A DNA stretch of 64,000 nucleotides from Pararge aegeria (lineage: Eukaryota; Arthropoda; Insecta; Lepidoptera; Nymphalidae). The position numbers and the translations under genes were made by a program. The notes beneath the pieces are model-generated. The model did no database searches. It was not told where the DNA came from and worked only from the letters and a program-made list of their open reading frames with translations. How positions within the stretch are numbered: the stretch's first letter is position 1; each line of letters starts with the position of its first letter. The DNA is taken from assembly GCF_905163445.1 (NCBI RefSeq), contig NC_053197.1, positions 7,254,001 through 7,318,000 on the forward strand, in the 5' to 3' direction. Shown one piece after another: positions 49,133-62,000 of the stretch.

Positions 49133-49420
49133 GTTTCGGCGGGAAACTTCGTACATGGCGGACGCGGTTTTCTCAAATTTTTCTTTGATTTTACTGTAAA
49201 CTCGTCTTGAAAAGGATTTGGTGTTGTTTATATTGAACTGTAACTTGGCCTGTCAATTTGTGCACACGTGTTAGTGAGATTCCGGTGTAATTTCGGTGTT
49301 TTATGTGAATTTACACAGCAGCAGAAATAGTTGTTATTGGTGATATTCGTATAAATCTAACCGTATTTGGTGTTGGTTAAATATTTATTATGTGTCTGTA
49401 GTTATAGTGTTTCCAGTAAA

Positions 49421-50755
49421 ATGGATCTAGATACACCTCCTGAGCCGCCCGACCCGGGGGCATCAGCCTCGTCTCGCAAACGACAAGGAGAGGATACCAA
49501 CGTATATGCGGCCAAAAAAACTATAACTGATCCTACTCAGGTAAACCCATCCGTTCAAAGCCTTTACATACATCCTTCCTTCACCGAAGGCGCCAAGTCA
49601 TACTCTGACGATGATAATGGGCCTTTTATCGTCCAAGTCTCACGGGAAGTGGAGGACCCATCCTCTGGAGCGTCATTACGGGCTATAAATTTCGGTCAAT
49701 TCTTGCACAAACACAAAATTGGTTCAATTATCCACGACGGCGTCAAAAATATAGGCCGCAACAAAATTACTGTAGAGTTTACTTCTGCCCAAGCTGCCAA
49801 CAACTTTCTGGTTAGTCCAGTTTTGAAGTTATGCAAATATAGAGCTATAATTCCCACATACAACATAACCAGAATGGGGCTGGTGAAAGGAGTTCCCGTG
49901 GACTGGTCGATGGACGAGCTTGTTGATTCGCTAGAGCTCCCGCCTGGCTGTGGTGAGGTTCTGAAATCAAGGCGACTGAACAGAAAATCTGTCACAGAGG
50001 GTGTCATCACTTGGGTGCCTACCCAATCTGTTGTCCTAACCTTCAGGGGGCAAATGCTTCCTGCTAAGGTATATTCATACCACACCTCACTGCCAGTTGA
50101 AACATATAAACTTCCAACAATACAGTGCCAGAACTGCTGCCGTTTTGGCCACATTAAAACAATCTGCAGATCTAAGCCCAGATGCTACAGATGTGCTCAG
50201 CCCCATACAGGTGACTCATGTTTGGTCATCAAGGAATTATCTACATGTTTACACTGCTCTGGTAGTCATTTTGCTACTGATAAAGACTGCCCAGAATTCT
50301 CCAGGCAGCAATCTATTAAAATGGTCATGTCTCAGAATAATAAATCTTACATTGAAGCATCATCTCAGTTTCCTCCTGTCCGCAGGTCCTATGCTGAGAT
50401 AACAAAAGAAATGTTTACTCCTACTAATGTAACTTCCTCCAAAACCTCCTACCGGCAAACAGTTTTCCGCTCTCCTCGTCCCCGAGCTCCTCTAGCAAAG
50501 GGCTACGATAAAAAAGCTGTTCAGACTATTGTCGGTGATTACTCCTCATCCCTTCCTAATGGATGCGCTCTCAACAACAATGTTGAGAACCCTCCCTCCC
50601 AAGGTAAAATGCTTGAGTTTATCTCCGAATTTCTACTTAGTATTGTCGCTCCATGTAGTGAAATTCCCTTACCGCCCAACGTTGCCAAAAACTTAAGCCA
50701 ACTTTTTAAACTACTCCAAAATGGGCCCAATAACCCTGCTACAGTGGAACTGTAA
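49421..50755 (+). CDS. Retrotransposon ORF1, gag-like RNA-binding protein
   Basis: Encodes 444 residues from the ATG at 49421; an in-frame TTG at 49367 is not a plausible start. ORF1 proteins of jockey- and CR1-like elements bind the element's RNA. Near residues 236-293 are three zinc knuckles: CQNCCRFGHIKTIC, CYRCAQPHTGDSC and CLHCSGSHFATDKDC. Upstream is a basic/RRM-like region, with Pro/Ser-rich N- and C-terminal parts. The frame has no stop or frameshift. The stop overlaps the ORF2 ATG at 50721 by 35 bp in another frame, as in many elements of this type. It is not a host gene, although a domesticated role cannot be excluded. Confidence 0.9.
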   Translation: MDLDTPPEPPDPGASASSRKRQGEDTNVYAAKKTITDPTQVNPSVQSLYIHPSFTEGAKSYSDDDNGPFIVQVSREVEDPSSGASLRAINFGQFLHKHKIGSIIHDGVKNIGRNKITVEFTSAQAANNFLVSPVLKLCKYRAIIPTYNITRMGLVKGVPVDWSMDELVDSLELPPGCGEVLKSRRLNRKSVTEGVITWVPTQSVVLTFRGQMLPAKVYSYHTSLPVETYKLPTIQCQNCCRFGHIKTICRSKPRCYRCAQPHTGDSCLVIKELSTCLHCSGSHFATDKDCPEFSRQQSIKMVMSQNNKSYIEASSQFPPVRRSYAEITKEMFTPTNVTSSKTSYRQTVFRSPRPRAPLAKGYDKKAVQTIVGDYSSSLPNGCALNNNVENPPSQGKMLEFISEFLLSIVAPCSEIPLPPNVAKNLSQLFKLLQNGPNNPATVEL

Positions 50756-50831
50756 AAGTTTACGTCCCAAGAAACATGAGTTAACCTTCATAATCCCACC
50801 ATTCTTCCTCCCAAAGTCCCCCGTCCTTTGA
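50721..50831 (+). pseudogene. ORF2 stub (start of the endonuclease domain)
   Basis: Begins MGPITLLQWNCKSLRPKKHE, the usual opening of an apurinic-like endonuclease domain in jockey/CR1 ORF2. It runs 36 codons to TGA and then enters the 3' UTR. All catalytic residues and the reverse transcriptase are missing. The similarity fades after about residue 24, so the deletion joint lies near 50790. Confidence 0.8.
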
Positions 50832-51147
50832 GTGTTAAATGTTTTTTAATGTTTGTTTTCAGTCCTTATTGTAGATTTTTATGTAAATATATAGTAAGTA
50901 ATAAAATTAAAGTATAATGTACAAAAAATATCCGTGTAAGATATATATGCATGTGTTGTCTGTGTCCTTAGGTTAAAGAGCTAACTAGCTAATAACAACT
51001 ATTTCTTGGTACAAATTCAAAATTAACTTTTCATTAGTTTCACCGATCAATCTCCTTCGTGCCTTCTTCATCTACAAGACATTGGCGAAATACCTTGTGC
51101 CCGGTTGGCGCAGACAAAAGCCATAAACAAGAATTGAATTGAATTGA

Positions 51148-51160
51148 ATAGTTGTAAGAA
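51148..51160. repeat. Target-site duplication, right copy
   Basis: Sequence atagttgtaagaa, identical to 49120-49132, directly after the gaatt repeat tail. Confidence 0.9.
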
Positions 51161-51414
51161 AATATTACTTCACTAGTGTGACCAATTTTTTTATAAAAAT
51201 ACTACTATTATTCTTTGAACCATCTTAATTTAACTGAAATTTATGACATTATCATATCGTGTTTCTTCTTTGATCTTTATAAATTAAAAAAAAGTATCAG
51301 ACAAAGATTTATATAAAAATTATAATATAATATGTAAATCATAACTCTCTGTGTAGAAGTTCTGTAATCTACCAAAATATATAATAATCTCTATAACGAG
51401 ATTCCCGAGATAAG

Positions 51415-51515
51415 GGGCTATAACCTAGTAGATTGAACTTGGACTTCATTTTCGGCGGGCCGAATTTGAAACCCAGCACCTCTAACTTTTCTAAGTTATC
51501 TGCAATTAAAATATC
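51415..51515 (+). mobile_element. SINE C, head fragment
   Basis: Phrases cataacctagta-like, cgggccgaatttgaaaccc and acctctaacttttctaagtt match the SINE C head. The body is missing. Confidence 0.55.
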
Positions 51516-54500
51516 TAGCATAAATATATATGTTACATATTTTAATTGCATATTAATGCAATTTAAATTTAAAACATATAATTCAGGCAAGAGCTGCATG
51601 TCTAAAAGGTATGTTGTGAGGAACGTGAGACAGAATTTAAGATTGTTTTTTGACAGGATTTGAACATCCGACTCGCGGCCTAGCAATTGGCCTGGCCTTG
51701 CGGGCTGGAAACGTACAAAATGTAGCGATCAACACGAAGCATTTGTTGCTATTTCCTTTAGAGAAATTTAATTTTTCGTTTATGATCTCTGATCTCCGAG
51801 ACTAAACGACTGGAAGGTTATGGATGAATTGGTTTTCGTATTCGAGTGAAAATCTGGTTGGGCGAGACTTAGTAGAAGGAGCTGCAATCGGATTCCACGT
51901 TATTTTTTATTTTCAGGATTGGACAAAGCATAAATCAATCAAGTATTATTTTTTATTCTACAATTTATTTTTGCATGGAACACACTTTTTTTCATATCTT
52001 ATATATATGCCTCTATCTATCTAAGGGGTAAATAAAACTAATTAATATAATAGGTATGCTATTTATTTTCTCTTGTTTTACATTCGGGGATACAAAGGAC
52101 CAATAAATACATAATAAATTAAGGGAGTTACTTTAATTGGTTATGTGCCTACTTAGCTAGAATGGTGTGGAACACCAAACATGTAGTAATGCCTAAGAGT
52201 ATTTTAACATATATGATTCCGTGCTACATTACTAATGTAACATAAGGACACATAGACATTGAACTATTAAGAGTTTCTTGTTTGACTGGGGAACACTCAA
52301 AATTATAGAACCATAATTAAACTTTGTACATAATCGTGAGTAAGTCTTTATTTTTTAATATCTGCTTTTTCTACTTAATTTTAAAATAAAACATCTTACT
52401 ATATTTAAATTTCATAAATGATAGTCTATTTTTTGAATCTATATTAACACTCATATTGATAAAAATTATTCAGAAGTTTCGCAGTTTATCCACACGCATG
52501 GAATTAATTACTCGCATCCGAGTAATATTTCTAAATGTGGTTTAAAATTTCATATTATTTTGAAAATTCCTTATCTTTCAATATTATATGAAATTTTATA
52601 AACTAACCTAGATTTTGAACTTATTTAAGGTGAGCTATTGCATTGTGAAGGTATAAAAAACACCATTTCAATACATCTGTACGATTATATTATTAATGGA
52701 TATTATTGTGTATATTTCTATGACTTTGCTAGACACATTAACATACTAAAATGGTCTGAAAATGCCATGTACTTATTACAAAACAATTAATTTCGAATGT
52801 TTACATCCGTTTCATAGTATTATAACCTACATACCATAGTACTACAATAATTTAACGTTATAAACAACTAGCAATTCAATGCGATACATGTGTACTTAAA
52901 GATTTTAACTAACAAAGGCTAGGAACTAGGAATATAAAATAGAAACAACTATTTGCTTTAAACTGCAATACTTAGTTTTAACAATATTTTAAAATCATAA
53001 TTTTGATACGAAAATAATGTTTTTATTTTCAGAGTCACATTCAACGATAACACACTTATCCCAATTTATTCACCATAAAGTACTATGGTGTTTCCATTTG
53101 AAAACACATAGAGGTTAAAAGTTTCAACAAAATAAAAGGCTCTGACAATCAGGTAGAGATAGTTCATCTTTTCTTTTTTGACCACAGAATCCTCATCATG
53201 TCTATAATAATTTAAGAATATAATAAGTATTGACACTTCTCTAAAATGGCATTAAGTGACAAATTATTCACGGTAGCAATTAATCACAGTCTATAATAAT
53301 ATTATTTAAGTTCAGTCTAAGACCTATAATAGTTTTAGGTTTTATAATTATTTCATCATACAGTCATTACAAAATAATAAAACTGTTATGTTTTAAGTAC
53401 GTTGCGGTGTTCATATTTAGTTATGATTTTTTTGAAGGCACAGCTATTCCTATAAACGTGACCAAGTATATCATTTCCCCTGACAAGTATTTTTTAGCTA
53501 TTAGAATTGTATAGTGTATGTATAATAGATTTGATTAGCTAAAATTTTGAAAACTATGTCAGTTTAAAACTCTTGTTACAGTTGGCTGAATTACGTCCTC
53601 TTAATTCGGTCGTTACTGAATTGAGTAAGGTATAATTGCATTCAGTAAGCTAGCATCCTAAATTCTAAATCAAGTATGGTTTCTGATTTACTGGACTGAT
53701 TCAGTAAAGACTTAACTTAGCCAAGTGTAATGAGCGCTTTAGACACACACGTCTAAATTTATCTTTGACTTATCTGCCATATACAATAGCGATTAGCACA
53801 TATGTGTAGGGCCGCAATATTGTTATTTAAAATTTCATCTATAGTACATTATGATACTAGTGTGCTAAGTTGGTTAATACCTAAAGACAGTTTTCAGACC
53901 GCCAGCGGGTGAGTATGAAAGTAGTTTTCAATGCATTATTTTGTAAATGACAGATCCTCGCAATAACTTTCAACTTATTTTGGTTGGTCTTTCATATATT
54001 TTTTAACACCCCATCGTCTGTGGCTGTTTTCAATTTTGCGACGCGACTCAACCTTGCAAACTTGAATTAAAATGAACTATTCACATTTAAGACAGAGAAA
54101 CTTGTATCTGAAATTAATAATTGGTATGTCTTGACAGTATTAGACCTATATAAATTCGAAACATAATCTTTAGTACTATATTTATTAGCAATATATAATA
54201 TAATTATTAAGTATACAAAAATACATTTATATCTGAACTTAGAACAAATTATTAAGATAAACATAACTTTGAAGTAACGTAAATTAATTATTTGCCATCC
54301 ATATAATTTTATCCATATAAAATGACTCGCGCAAACGTGGTTGGGACGTTATTTTGACATAAAAACTTACACTAAGTCTGAGATCTATAGTGTACTTTGA
54401 CTTGGCTCAGACTTCAGAAACCTTTAAAACGAGTCAAATTTATGTGTCTGACATAAATATTTCTCGTTTTAACGGTAAATCAAAGGACGCTCTATGTATG

Positions 54501-55325
54501 CCCTATAAATTTCAGTCCATGACCCAACGGAATGAAAATGTGTTGGCCAAGTTCAGATTTTTATGACAAGAAAAATCTTTGATTTTCATAACATACAGTC
54601 AAATAAATAATATTTAATCTGTTCTAACACTGGGTTAGTTTAAATACAAGGGGTTACATATAATATTTACTATTTAATCTATAAAGATTTATTATTCAAG
54701 CTACATGACTTATATTGCACATATAAGTGATATTATTTATACTAATAATACAGAAGTTTTCATTTTGTTTTTTTTTTTACTGCTAATCTGTGGAACTATC
54801 AGTGACTAAAAATATTTAGTTGCATTTGATAGCACAATATTTGAAGAATGTATAAGTTATTTATCGTCTGGCTACGACACTTATTAGCCCGGCAAACGAA
54901 ATAATAGCAGTGGTAGGTAATGCGACGCGGTTGACAGGGTATATTGTGTAGAGTAGCGAATGAAAGTTCATTTGGGTAAAGTTTACTTACCAGAAGTTGT
55001 AAGCGGAAAATTCACGGAGGCAACCGGTATTGTATAACAGTATGTGTAACATACATTCAATAATTCATTTGTTTTTTAATGTTAATAAAATTGTCATGTT
55101 TCTAATTGGTTAATTCAATAATTTTAATACATTTGAAAAGAATGTAATACTTATTAAAAGCTATGTTTTTTTTCTATTCATTTTAAAATTATACTGTATT
55201 ATAGTTTGGCCCTTGGAAAATGCATTCTAGACAGGTTGCGATTGAAAGGACGATGTATGAAGTTGTGCTGCTTTACGATTAGAATATTTTTTATTTGCCC
55301 CACTTATTATTTTTTACAGCTATAC

Positions 55326-55703
55326 AGGGTTAAATAAAGTATACCAGATATCTCTCGGCCTGTCTCGTGTTTTCCTTAAAACTAATAACTTTTGCTATAA
55401 GACTTTTTTTTCTTTTTAACTCCATGGTTTGTGAAATTAAATATTCAATATTTGACATAGATACTCTACTTGTTACTAGTCTGTAATGTAATACGGTGCG
55501 CAAACCACGACTCGAATAATAATACATTGTATTCGTATTAACAGTGTTGTCACTTTGCAGAACAAACACGATTCATTAATTTATTTGTATGAAATAAATT
55601 AATACTCAATTTCGAAGTCGTGGAATAAAAGTTGTTATTTTTAAAGATAAGATCGATACGAAGTACAAGGCCGTGTGCTTTCTGGTATTTTTTATTAAAC
55701 CCT
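55326..55703. mobile_element. MITE-like element with long imperfect inverted ends
   Basis: Left end agggttaaataaa, then taccag and ctcggcctg. The right end, reversed, reads agggtttaataaaaaatacc and then cggcctt. The arms are roughly 80-90 bp and imperfect. A minus-strand open frame of 79 codons within it has no recognisable domain. Confidence 0.6.
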
Positions 55704-55984
55704 CTAAAATTATATGTACTTACAAATTGTTTTATATTTTTACTTTAAATTCTATGATGAAAAACAATATTTTGTTTATTGTGTTTTATATATTGCACTG
55801 TTACAACGTTATGTCAATTGTTTTAAGTATATTGTTTTGTTTTCTCACCTGACTATACTCACCGCTTACTTTAAATGAAGATAAAGGGTCGCCTGTCAAA
55901 AAACTTACTGAAAGGCTGGACTTAGCTAAGAAATGCATTAAAATTATTCAATTTATATTATTTTATAAAATTTCTAATTTAACA

Positions 55985-55990
55985 TTTATT
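55985..55990 (-). terminator. ACBD3: Poly(A) signal AATAAA for ACBD3
   Basis: Minus-strand hexamer about 39 bp past the ACBD3 stop codon at 56029. Confidence 0.6.
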
Positions 55991-56028
55991 AATTTTTATA
56001 TAATTATATTATTCATGTATCTAATAAT

Positions 56029-59000
56029 CTATTGTGTATAATATACTTTATAATATAGAGTTTTGGATCGCCACAGGCTGTAAGTGTTATCGAATTTTAA
56101 TAAATATACGCCCTCTCCTGGATAAGTATGGGAACCGGCATAAACCTGGAAACAGACATAGACACAGATCAGCTATAATAAATAATAATATAATACAATA
56201 AAATAGAAAGCGTCGCTTATTTTTTGTCTAATTTAGGATGATAATTTGGACCAGTCAACAGTAGGCAAGAGGTTTATTCGTTAATGAATCTATTCTATAA
56301 TAGACGGCCGATTGGCGCAGTTTGCATCGACCCTGCTTTCTGAGTTCAAGGCCGTGGGTTTGATTCCCACTACTGGAAAATGTTTGTCTGATGAGCGTGA
56401 ATATTTTTCAGTGTCTGGGTGTTTATATGTCCTCCTATCCTAAGTATTTATGTATACTACTCATAAATATATTCGTCAGTCATCTTAGTTCCCATAACAC
56501 AAGCTAAGCTTACTTTGGGGCTAGATGGCGATGTGTGTATTGTCGTAGTATATTTATTTATTTATTTATTATTTAATTAATTAATGAAATATCTTATTCT
56601 TTTCATAGAACTTGGAACTGATAGTTGCATGGCAATACTGCATGGACGTTGGGGTCCCAAGGTGCTTGAATGGCGATCCCGCACCGGTAAACGCAGCGTA
56701 GGTCGGCCCCCAACGAGGTGGACAGATGACATCAGGCGAGTAGCTGGGAGCCGTTGGAGGCAAGCGGCCCAGGACCGAGTATTGTGGAACTCCCTACAAA
56801 AGACCTATGTCCAGCAGTGGACGTCTATCGGTTGATATGATGATGATGATGATGATGAATCTGGTTAGGTCTGGTGGAAGCTGGTGCAGTCAAGCGCTAA
56901 CTTGCAGTGTAATAGAGAAAAGACCTTGTTCTGACCCTAGATAAGGACAAGAAGAGAAATAAAAAAAAATGTTTAGTAGTTATACCTGGGTATGGCAGTC
57001 CCGCCTAAATATCGGTACGACTAAGCTGACCGGCGGTCGAGCGTTGCTTGGACCGCGTCTCTCGTCACCAAGCTCCGGATCTGTTGTTTCGTTCATCGTA
57101 TATTCTGTAAAACATTTTAAATTTAAATTCTTGGTAGTGAAACCTTCTTTAGGTGAGCACTTTAAGGGAAATGAAAATTGACTAGTTTCATCTTAAAATG
57201 GCCACTGACTGTTTGTTTGTACGCTTCAAGCTGCTTTAAACTTGCATGTGTACAATATACTGACAGCTTCTGGAGTGAGCTCGGCTGGCTGGAGTGACCC
57301 AGCGGGGAGCCGTACCAGTGGCACTACGTACAACGGGAGGTTCCGGCCGACCAAGTACGGAGACAAGCCCAGAGAGAAAAGAAAAAGATATACACAATCA
57401 TTTTCCAATTGTGGGTATCGAACCCACAGCCTCGGACTCAGAAAACAAGGTCAGTGCCCACAGCGCCAATCAAAAAGTGTTACCTTCGTCGTCGTTGTCG
57501 TCGTTGTCATCATCGTTGTTGTCTTCGTCATCGCTCTCGGCGACGTGCACCGTAACCTCCGATGTAGCGGACTTGCTCCACTCGAAGTACAGGCCGAAAC
57601 CTGAAACGATACGTAGATCACACGTTTTTAGCGCATATTTTTTAGCTGGATTAATTTAATTTATGTGGCACCTGCTTTTTAAAGGATATTGCGTAAAGTG
57701 CATTGTTCCAACACCAATCCTTAGTTTAGTGTAAATTGTTTCTTAAAAATAGTTCAACGGGACATACCACGATAATATTATAATATTGTTAGTGGCTGCA
57801 CGAAAGCCATGGTAGCCGTTGTTGAAAATTCAAATTCAAAAAATCCTAATTCATCTATCTCAAGTAGGCCTAATCATATAAGCACTTTTGAAATGTCAAG
57901 TCCGTCTTCGTTCGGACGGCAGATTCTACCGAGAACAAGCCGGCAAGTAACTCAGCAATTGCTCTTTTCCAACATAAACAATTTATATTTTACATTTTAA
58001 CATTCATTTTTCTATATTGAGAGAGATAAAAGCGGAGCCGGATGCTTCCAAGCAACCTTTTCATTAAGAAATTCATCAATTGTATAGTAACCTCGCTGTA
58101 ATAATTGTGTTTTAACATATTCTTTAAACTTATGCATTGGTAGGTCCAAAATTACCTTAGGAATCATATTATAAAAGTGTAAACTGAATCCCACAAATGA
58201 CTTCTGTACCTTTTGCAGACGATATGCAGATGTCACTAATTTATGGTCATTTCTTGCAAGTCGACTGTTTATATCCATATACATTACAGATTAGTAACAA
58301 GCAGAGTACCTATCTATGTAAAATATTGAATCTTAAATATTGAATTTAAAAAAAAGTCGTAGAACAAAAGTTGTTAGTTTCAATGTAAACAACAACAGGC
58401 CGAGAGCTTTCTAGTCATTTTTATTTAACCCTGTATATATACAGAAGAAGTTTTTGTATGTGATACCGAACTTGATAACCTGTTGTAGTTTATAATACAG
58501 GTTTTCACTACTCACCTATATCGTAGCTGTCAGTAGCAAATTCGTAACAAATACACCTAGCTCGGTAATGAGTGGGCACTCTCACAGTGATAGTCTCTCC
58601 GTGGCCCACGGTGAGTTTGCCACCACTGGCGCGGGCAGATTCCTTGAACTGGACTATGTCATCACGGGTCCACATCCGGACCTCTTCTACTGATGGTATC
58701 AAATCTGGAATTATTTGTTAATGTAGCAATACAATATTCCTTTTTATGGAACGGGGGATCGCAAAAATCGGGAAGATATTTTGATGCTGCGAACGAAGTA
58801 GTAACCTTATTTAGGTTGGCCCTGCTTCGCCCTCTTAATCGGCGAGAGGACTACAAAAAGAAGAAAAAACACTTTATTGCACGTAAACACACAGGAAAAG
58901 AAACATTAAGGAGTATACAGTACACAATGTAGACATGCAAAGGCGGCCTTATTGCTGCAAGCAATCTCTTACAGGCAACCTTTGTAGAAAGGACTTACAG

Positions 59001-62000
59001 CAAGAAAACTGGATAGTGCCAAGAGTGTTTTAATATATACGTAAATACCAAAAATGTATATTGTCTCCAAAAAGTGTCTTCTCAAATCTTCAATATACAC
59101 AGCAATGTAATGGAAATTACATTAATGTGTATATTGATACGAGTTAGTAACTGGGCTGTCTCTGAAACACTCAATTCATGGTCCAAATAATAACAGAACA
59201 TAATGAACAAATCACTAAATTAAAACACTGGGCCTCAAAAGAAAGCTCAGAGTCACTCAGCGGGCGATAGAGCGAGCTATGTTAGGAGTATCTCTACGTG
59301 ATCAAATCAGAGATGAGGAGATCCATAGAAAAAATAGAGTAACCGACATAGCTCAGCTAGTCGCGAAGCTGAATTGGCAATGGGCTGGGTGCATTGGTCG
59401 AAGAAGCGATGGACGTTGGGGTCTTAAGGTGCTGGAATGGCGACCCCGCACTGGTAAACGCAGCGTAGCCCCCAACGCGGTGGACAGATGAAATTAGGCG
59501 AGTAACTGAAAGCCACTGGAAGCAAGCGGCCCAGGACCGTGTATTGTGGAACTCCCTACAAAAGACCTATGTCCAGCATTGGACGCCAATTGGTTGAGGT
59601 GATTGTTTGGCTGAATTTTGGTGCGTCCAACGTTTACAAGTGGTTAGAAGGCGTGGATTGCTTACGGCATTAAGTAGTAATCAAACCCTGATTATATGTT
59701 TTCGGGGTGTAAAATCCAGATTTTTTTCTTTATAGCAATAGCAAGAAACTGTAATTACACCGGCAACCACGCAATTTAGACTGAACCATTGATGCTATGC
59801 GACAGAAATAAGTATGGCCGTAGTTCTTTTTAGTGTGAGAGATTTTTGTGACAAGCTCTTTCACAAAGAGCCCTCACACAACTGAAACTATTTGTGTGCA
59901 AGCCTTTTTTTTTTATACAGAGAAAATGCCTGACGCATAGCACTCCGTTGGCGGAAACGGAGTAGTTATGTGGGACTTACACCCACTAAAAAACCCTGTG
60001 TCCCTCGAACCCTAGACCTATAAGTGAGAGCACGGGGTTCACTTGCGTATTCACCGCACTCTCGCCGAGGTTTTGACCCCCCAGTGCATGGCGGGTTCTA
60101 TCATCAATGGCCTGACTCGAACCGTTCTTCAAACTACTTTTATTTTTTATTTATTTGTAAAATACACGTTTTAAAGCTGTTGCATGTTTAAAAAGTTTTT
60201 AGGTTACAATGTACTGCCATACATGGCGTGCAAAATTTAAGCATCACGCAAATAATGCAACAATAGACATTTTGTTGTAAAAAAATCTATAACAGTATGA
60301 AAGTTCTAATTTAAACCATTTTTTGAGTCCCTCGTCCTCCGGTCGTCCTACTTACCATCTCCATCAGATTCCTCAGCCTCCTCATCACGTGATTCCTCAT
60401 TATAGTCATTCAAATCAATCTTGTCTGACGTCTGCATAGATCTGCTAAGCAAAAATATGAATTAACCAAACGAAGCAGGTGCACCCGTATTTTATCTGTC
60501 CTGTCTTATTTGGCAGCCGAGTGGCGCAGTGGGCAGCTACCCTGCTCTCTGATTCCAAGGTCGTGGGTTCGATTCCCACAACTGAAAAATGTTTGAGTGT
60601 TGAACTTTTATGTTTTTCAATGCCTGGGTGTTTATCTGTATATAATAAGTATTTATGTGTACTAAATTTATTTAAAAAAATATTCATCAGCTATCTAAGT
60701 ACCCATAAAACAAGCTTACTTTGGGGTAGATGGCGATGTGTGTATTGTCGTAGTAAAGAAAACAAGTTAAAAATATTATATTAAACACCAAAAAGTAATG
60801 AAAAGATTTATTTAATAAGTCGAGAAAAAAAAGTATCTCCACACTCTGTGTTAAGTAATTACTAAAATTAAATAAATACAAAATTAAATAGGTTTTCTGT
60901 TTTTTGAAAGAATATTTACAATAAAAAGATATCCAGATTTTTTACTTTTAGTTAAATAAGACATATCAGAGAGGAAGCCATATAAAAATTCCAAAGATGA
61001 ATTAGTACGATGGTTATTTGGCAATCTTTTTTTTTATTACGCTACAATTGACTCTATTCTCAACCGGTGGTAAGTGACAGTACAGTCTAAGATGGTGGCG
61101 GGCTAACCTGTTAGTGAGCAAGGTATATTCCTAATCGGTTTTTACGCGTCACGTCCTATCGTGATAACTAGCCACGGCCAAGGCCTCCCACCAGACAAAA
61201 CCAGAGAAAATTTGGAAATTATTTGACCGGAATCAAACCCAGAACCTCCAAAAGTGAAACTGAAATCGGAAAGTCCCACATATGAAGCAAAACAATCACT
61301 CACTTGTTATCCATCAGAGCTGGTTTGCTATCGTTCAAATTGCAATCTATTTCCTCTTTCTCATTATCATTTTCCTCGTCAGACTCAACTTTGTATTTAA
61401 GATTCGAGTTTGCAAGTCTCTGATCAACAGCTAGCTGTTGTATGTACTGCTGGTAATGTTGATCCTGCAATTGTCTGATCAGGATTGCCTGCTGGTCGCA
61501 GTTGCCAGGGAATTGCTGCTGAGCGTATTCAAAGAACTGCTGATAGGTTTGGACATTTAATGCATCTTTTATCCTTTGTCTAAAATCAAGACAAATACAT
61601 GCAATAACAAATTTCATTATTATTACTACTAGCTATTCCGCGAACTGTTATTCTGGGAAAACCCCAGGATAAAAAGTATGCCATGTCCATTTCCAGGATG
61701 CAAGGAAAATTTTGACTTGTTACAAGAAAGCTATTTTTTTCATCCCGCTGCTGTCTGGTATTTTCTGTCTTGTTCTTATGAGAGAAGAGACCTAGCTTCG
61801 ATTTAATTATGTTTTGGTAATATCAACTGCAACCAAACTGCAATTTACCAAGAGTGTAATCACAATCCCCTGTTCACACTCTTAAGGTAAGTGTACACAG
61901 TCTGCGTCTACTCCAAACAAATTAAATTATATTGTATCACAGGAGGATTTTTACAACACTACAACGCAGCTATCCTATGCATTTAAACTTAAAATAGTGT

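Larger units (their letters stand above)
49133..51147 (+). mobile_element. Non-LTR retrotransposon, jockey/CR1-like, ORF2 largely deleted
   Basis: Bounded by a perfect 13-bp target duplication atagttgtaagaa at 49120-49132 and 51148-51160. The 5' end gtttcggcgggaaacttcg includes a short palindrome. ORF1 is intact; ORF2 is reduced to a 36-codon stub (50721-50831). The 3' end is a gaattgaattgaat simple repeat rather than poly(A). Total length 2015 bp, against roughly 4-6 kb for complete relatives. Sharp ends and an intact duplication mean a complete, fairly recent insertion. Confidence 0.92.
51161..55984. other. Intergenic region, retroelement to ACBD3 3' end
   Basis: Long AT-rich region. A SINE C head lies at about 51415-51515. 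The MITE-like element at 55326-55703 falls near its upper end. I see no exons, and the short frames at 51369-51686 and 54067-54264 lack coding character. Confidence 0.5.

Noticed and set aside
49367..49420. N-terminal extension of the retroelement ORF1
   Set aside because: The frame starts at TTG; the first ATG is at 49421, and the extension lies in the 5' UTR of the element.
57226..57408. Minus-strand frame SPYLVGRNLPLYVV as an ACBD3 exon
   Set aside because: The exon at 56986-57104 joins the flanking exons in phase and continues the GOLD domain; this frame does not.
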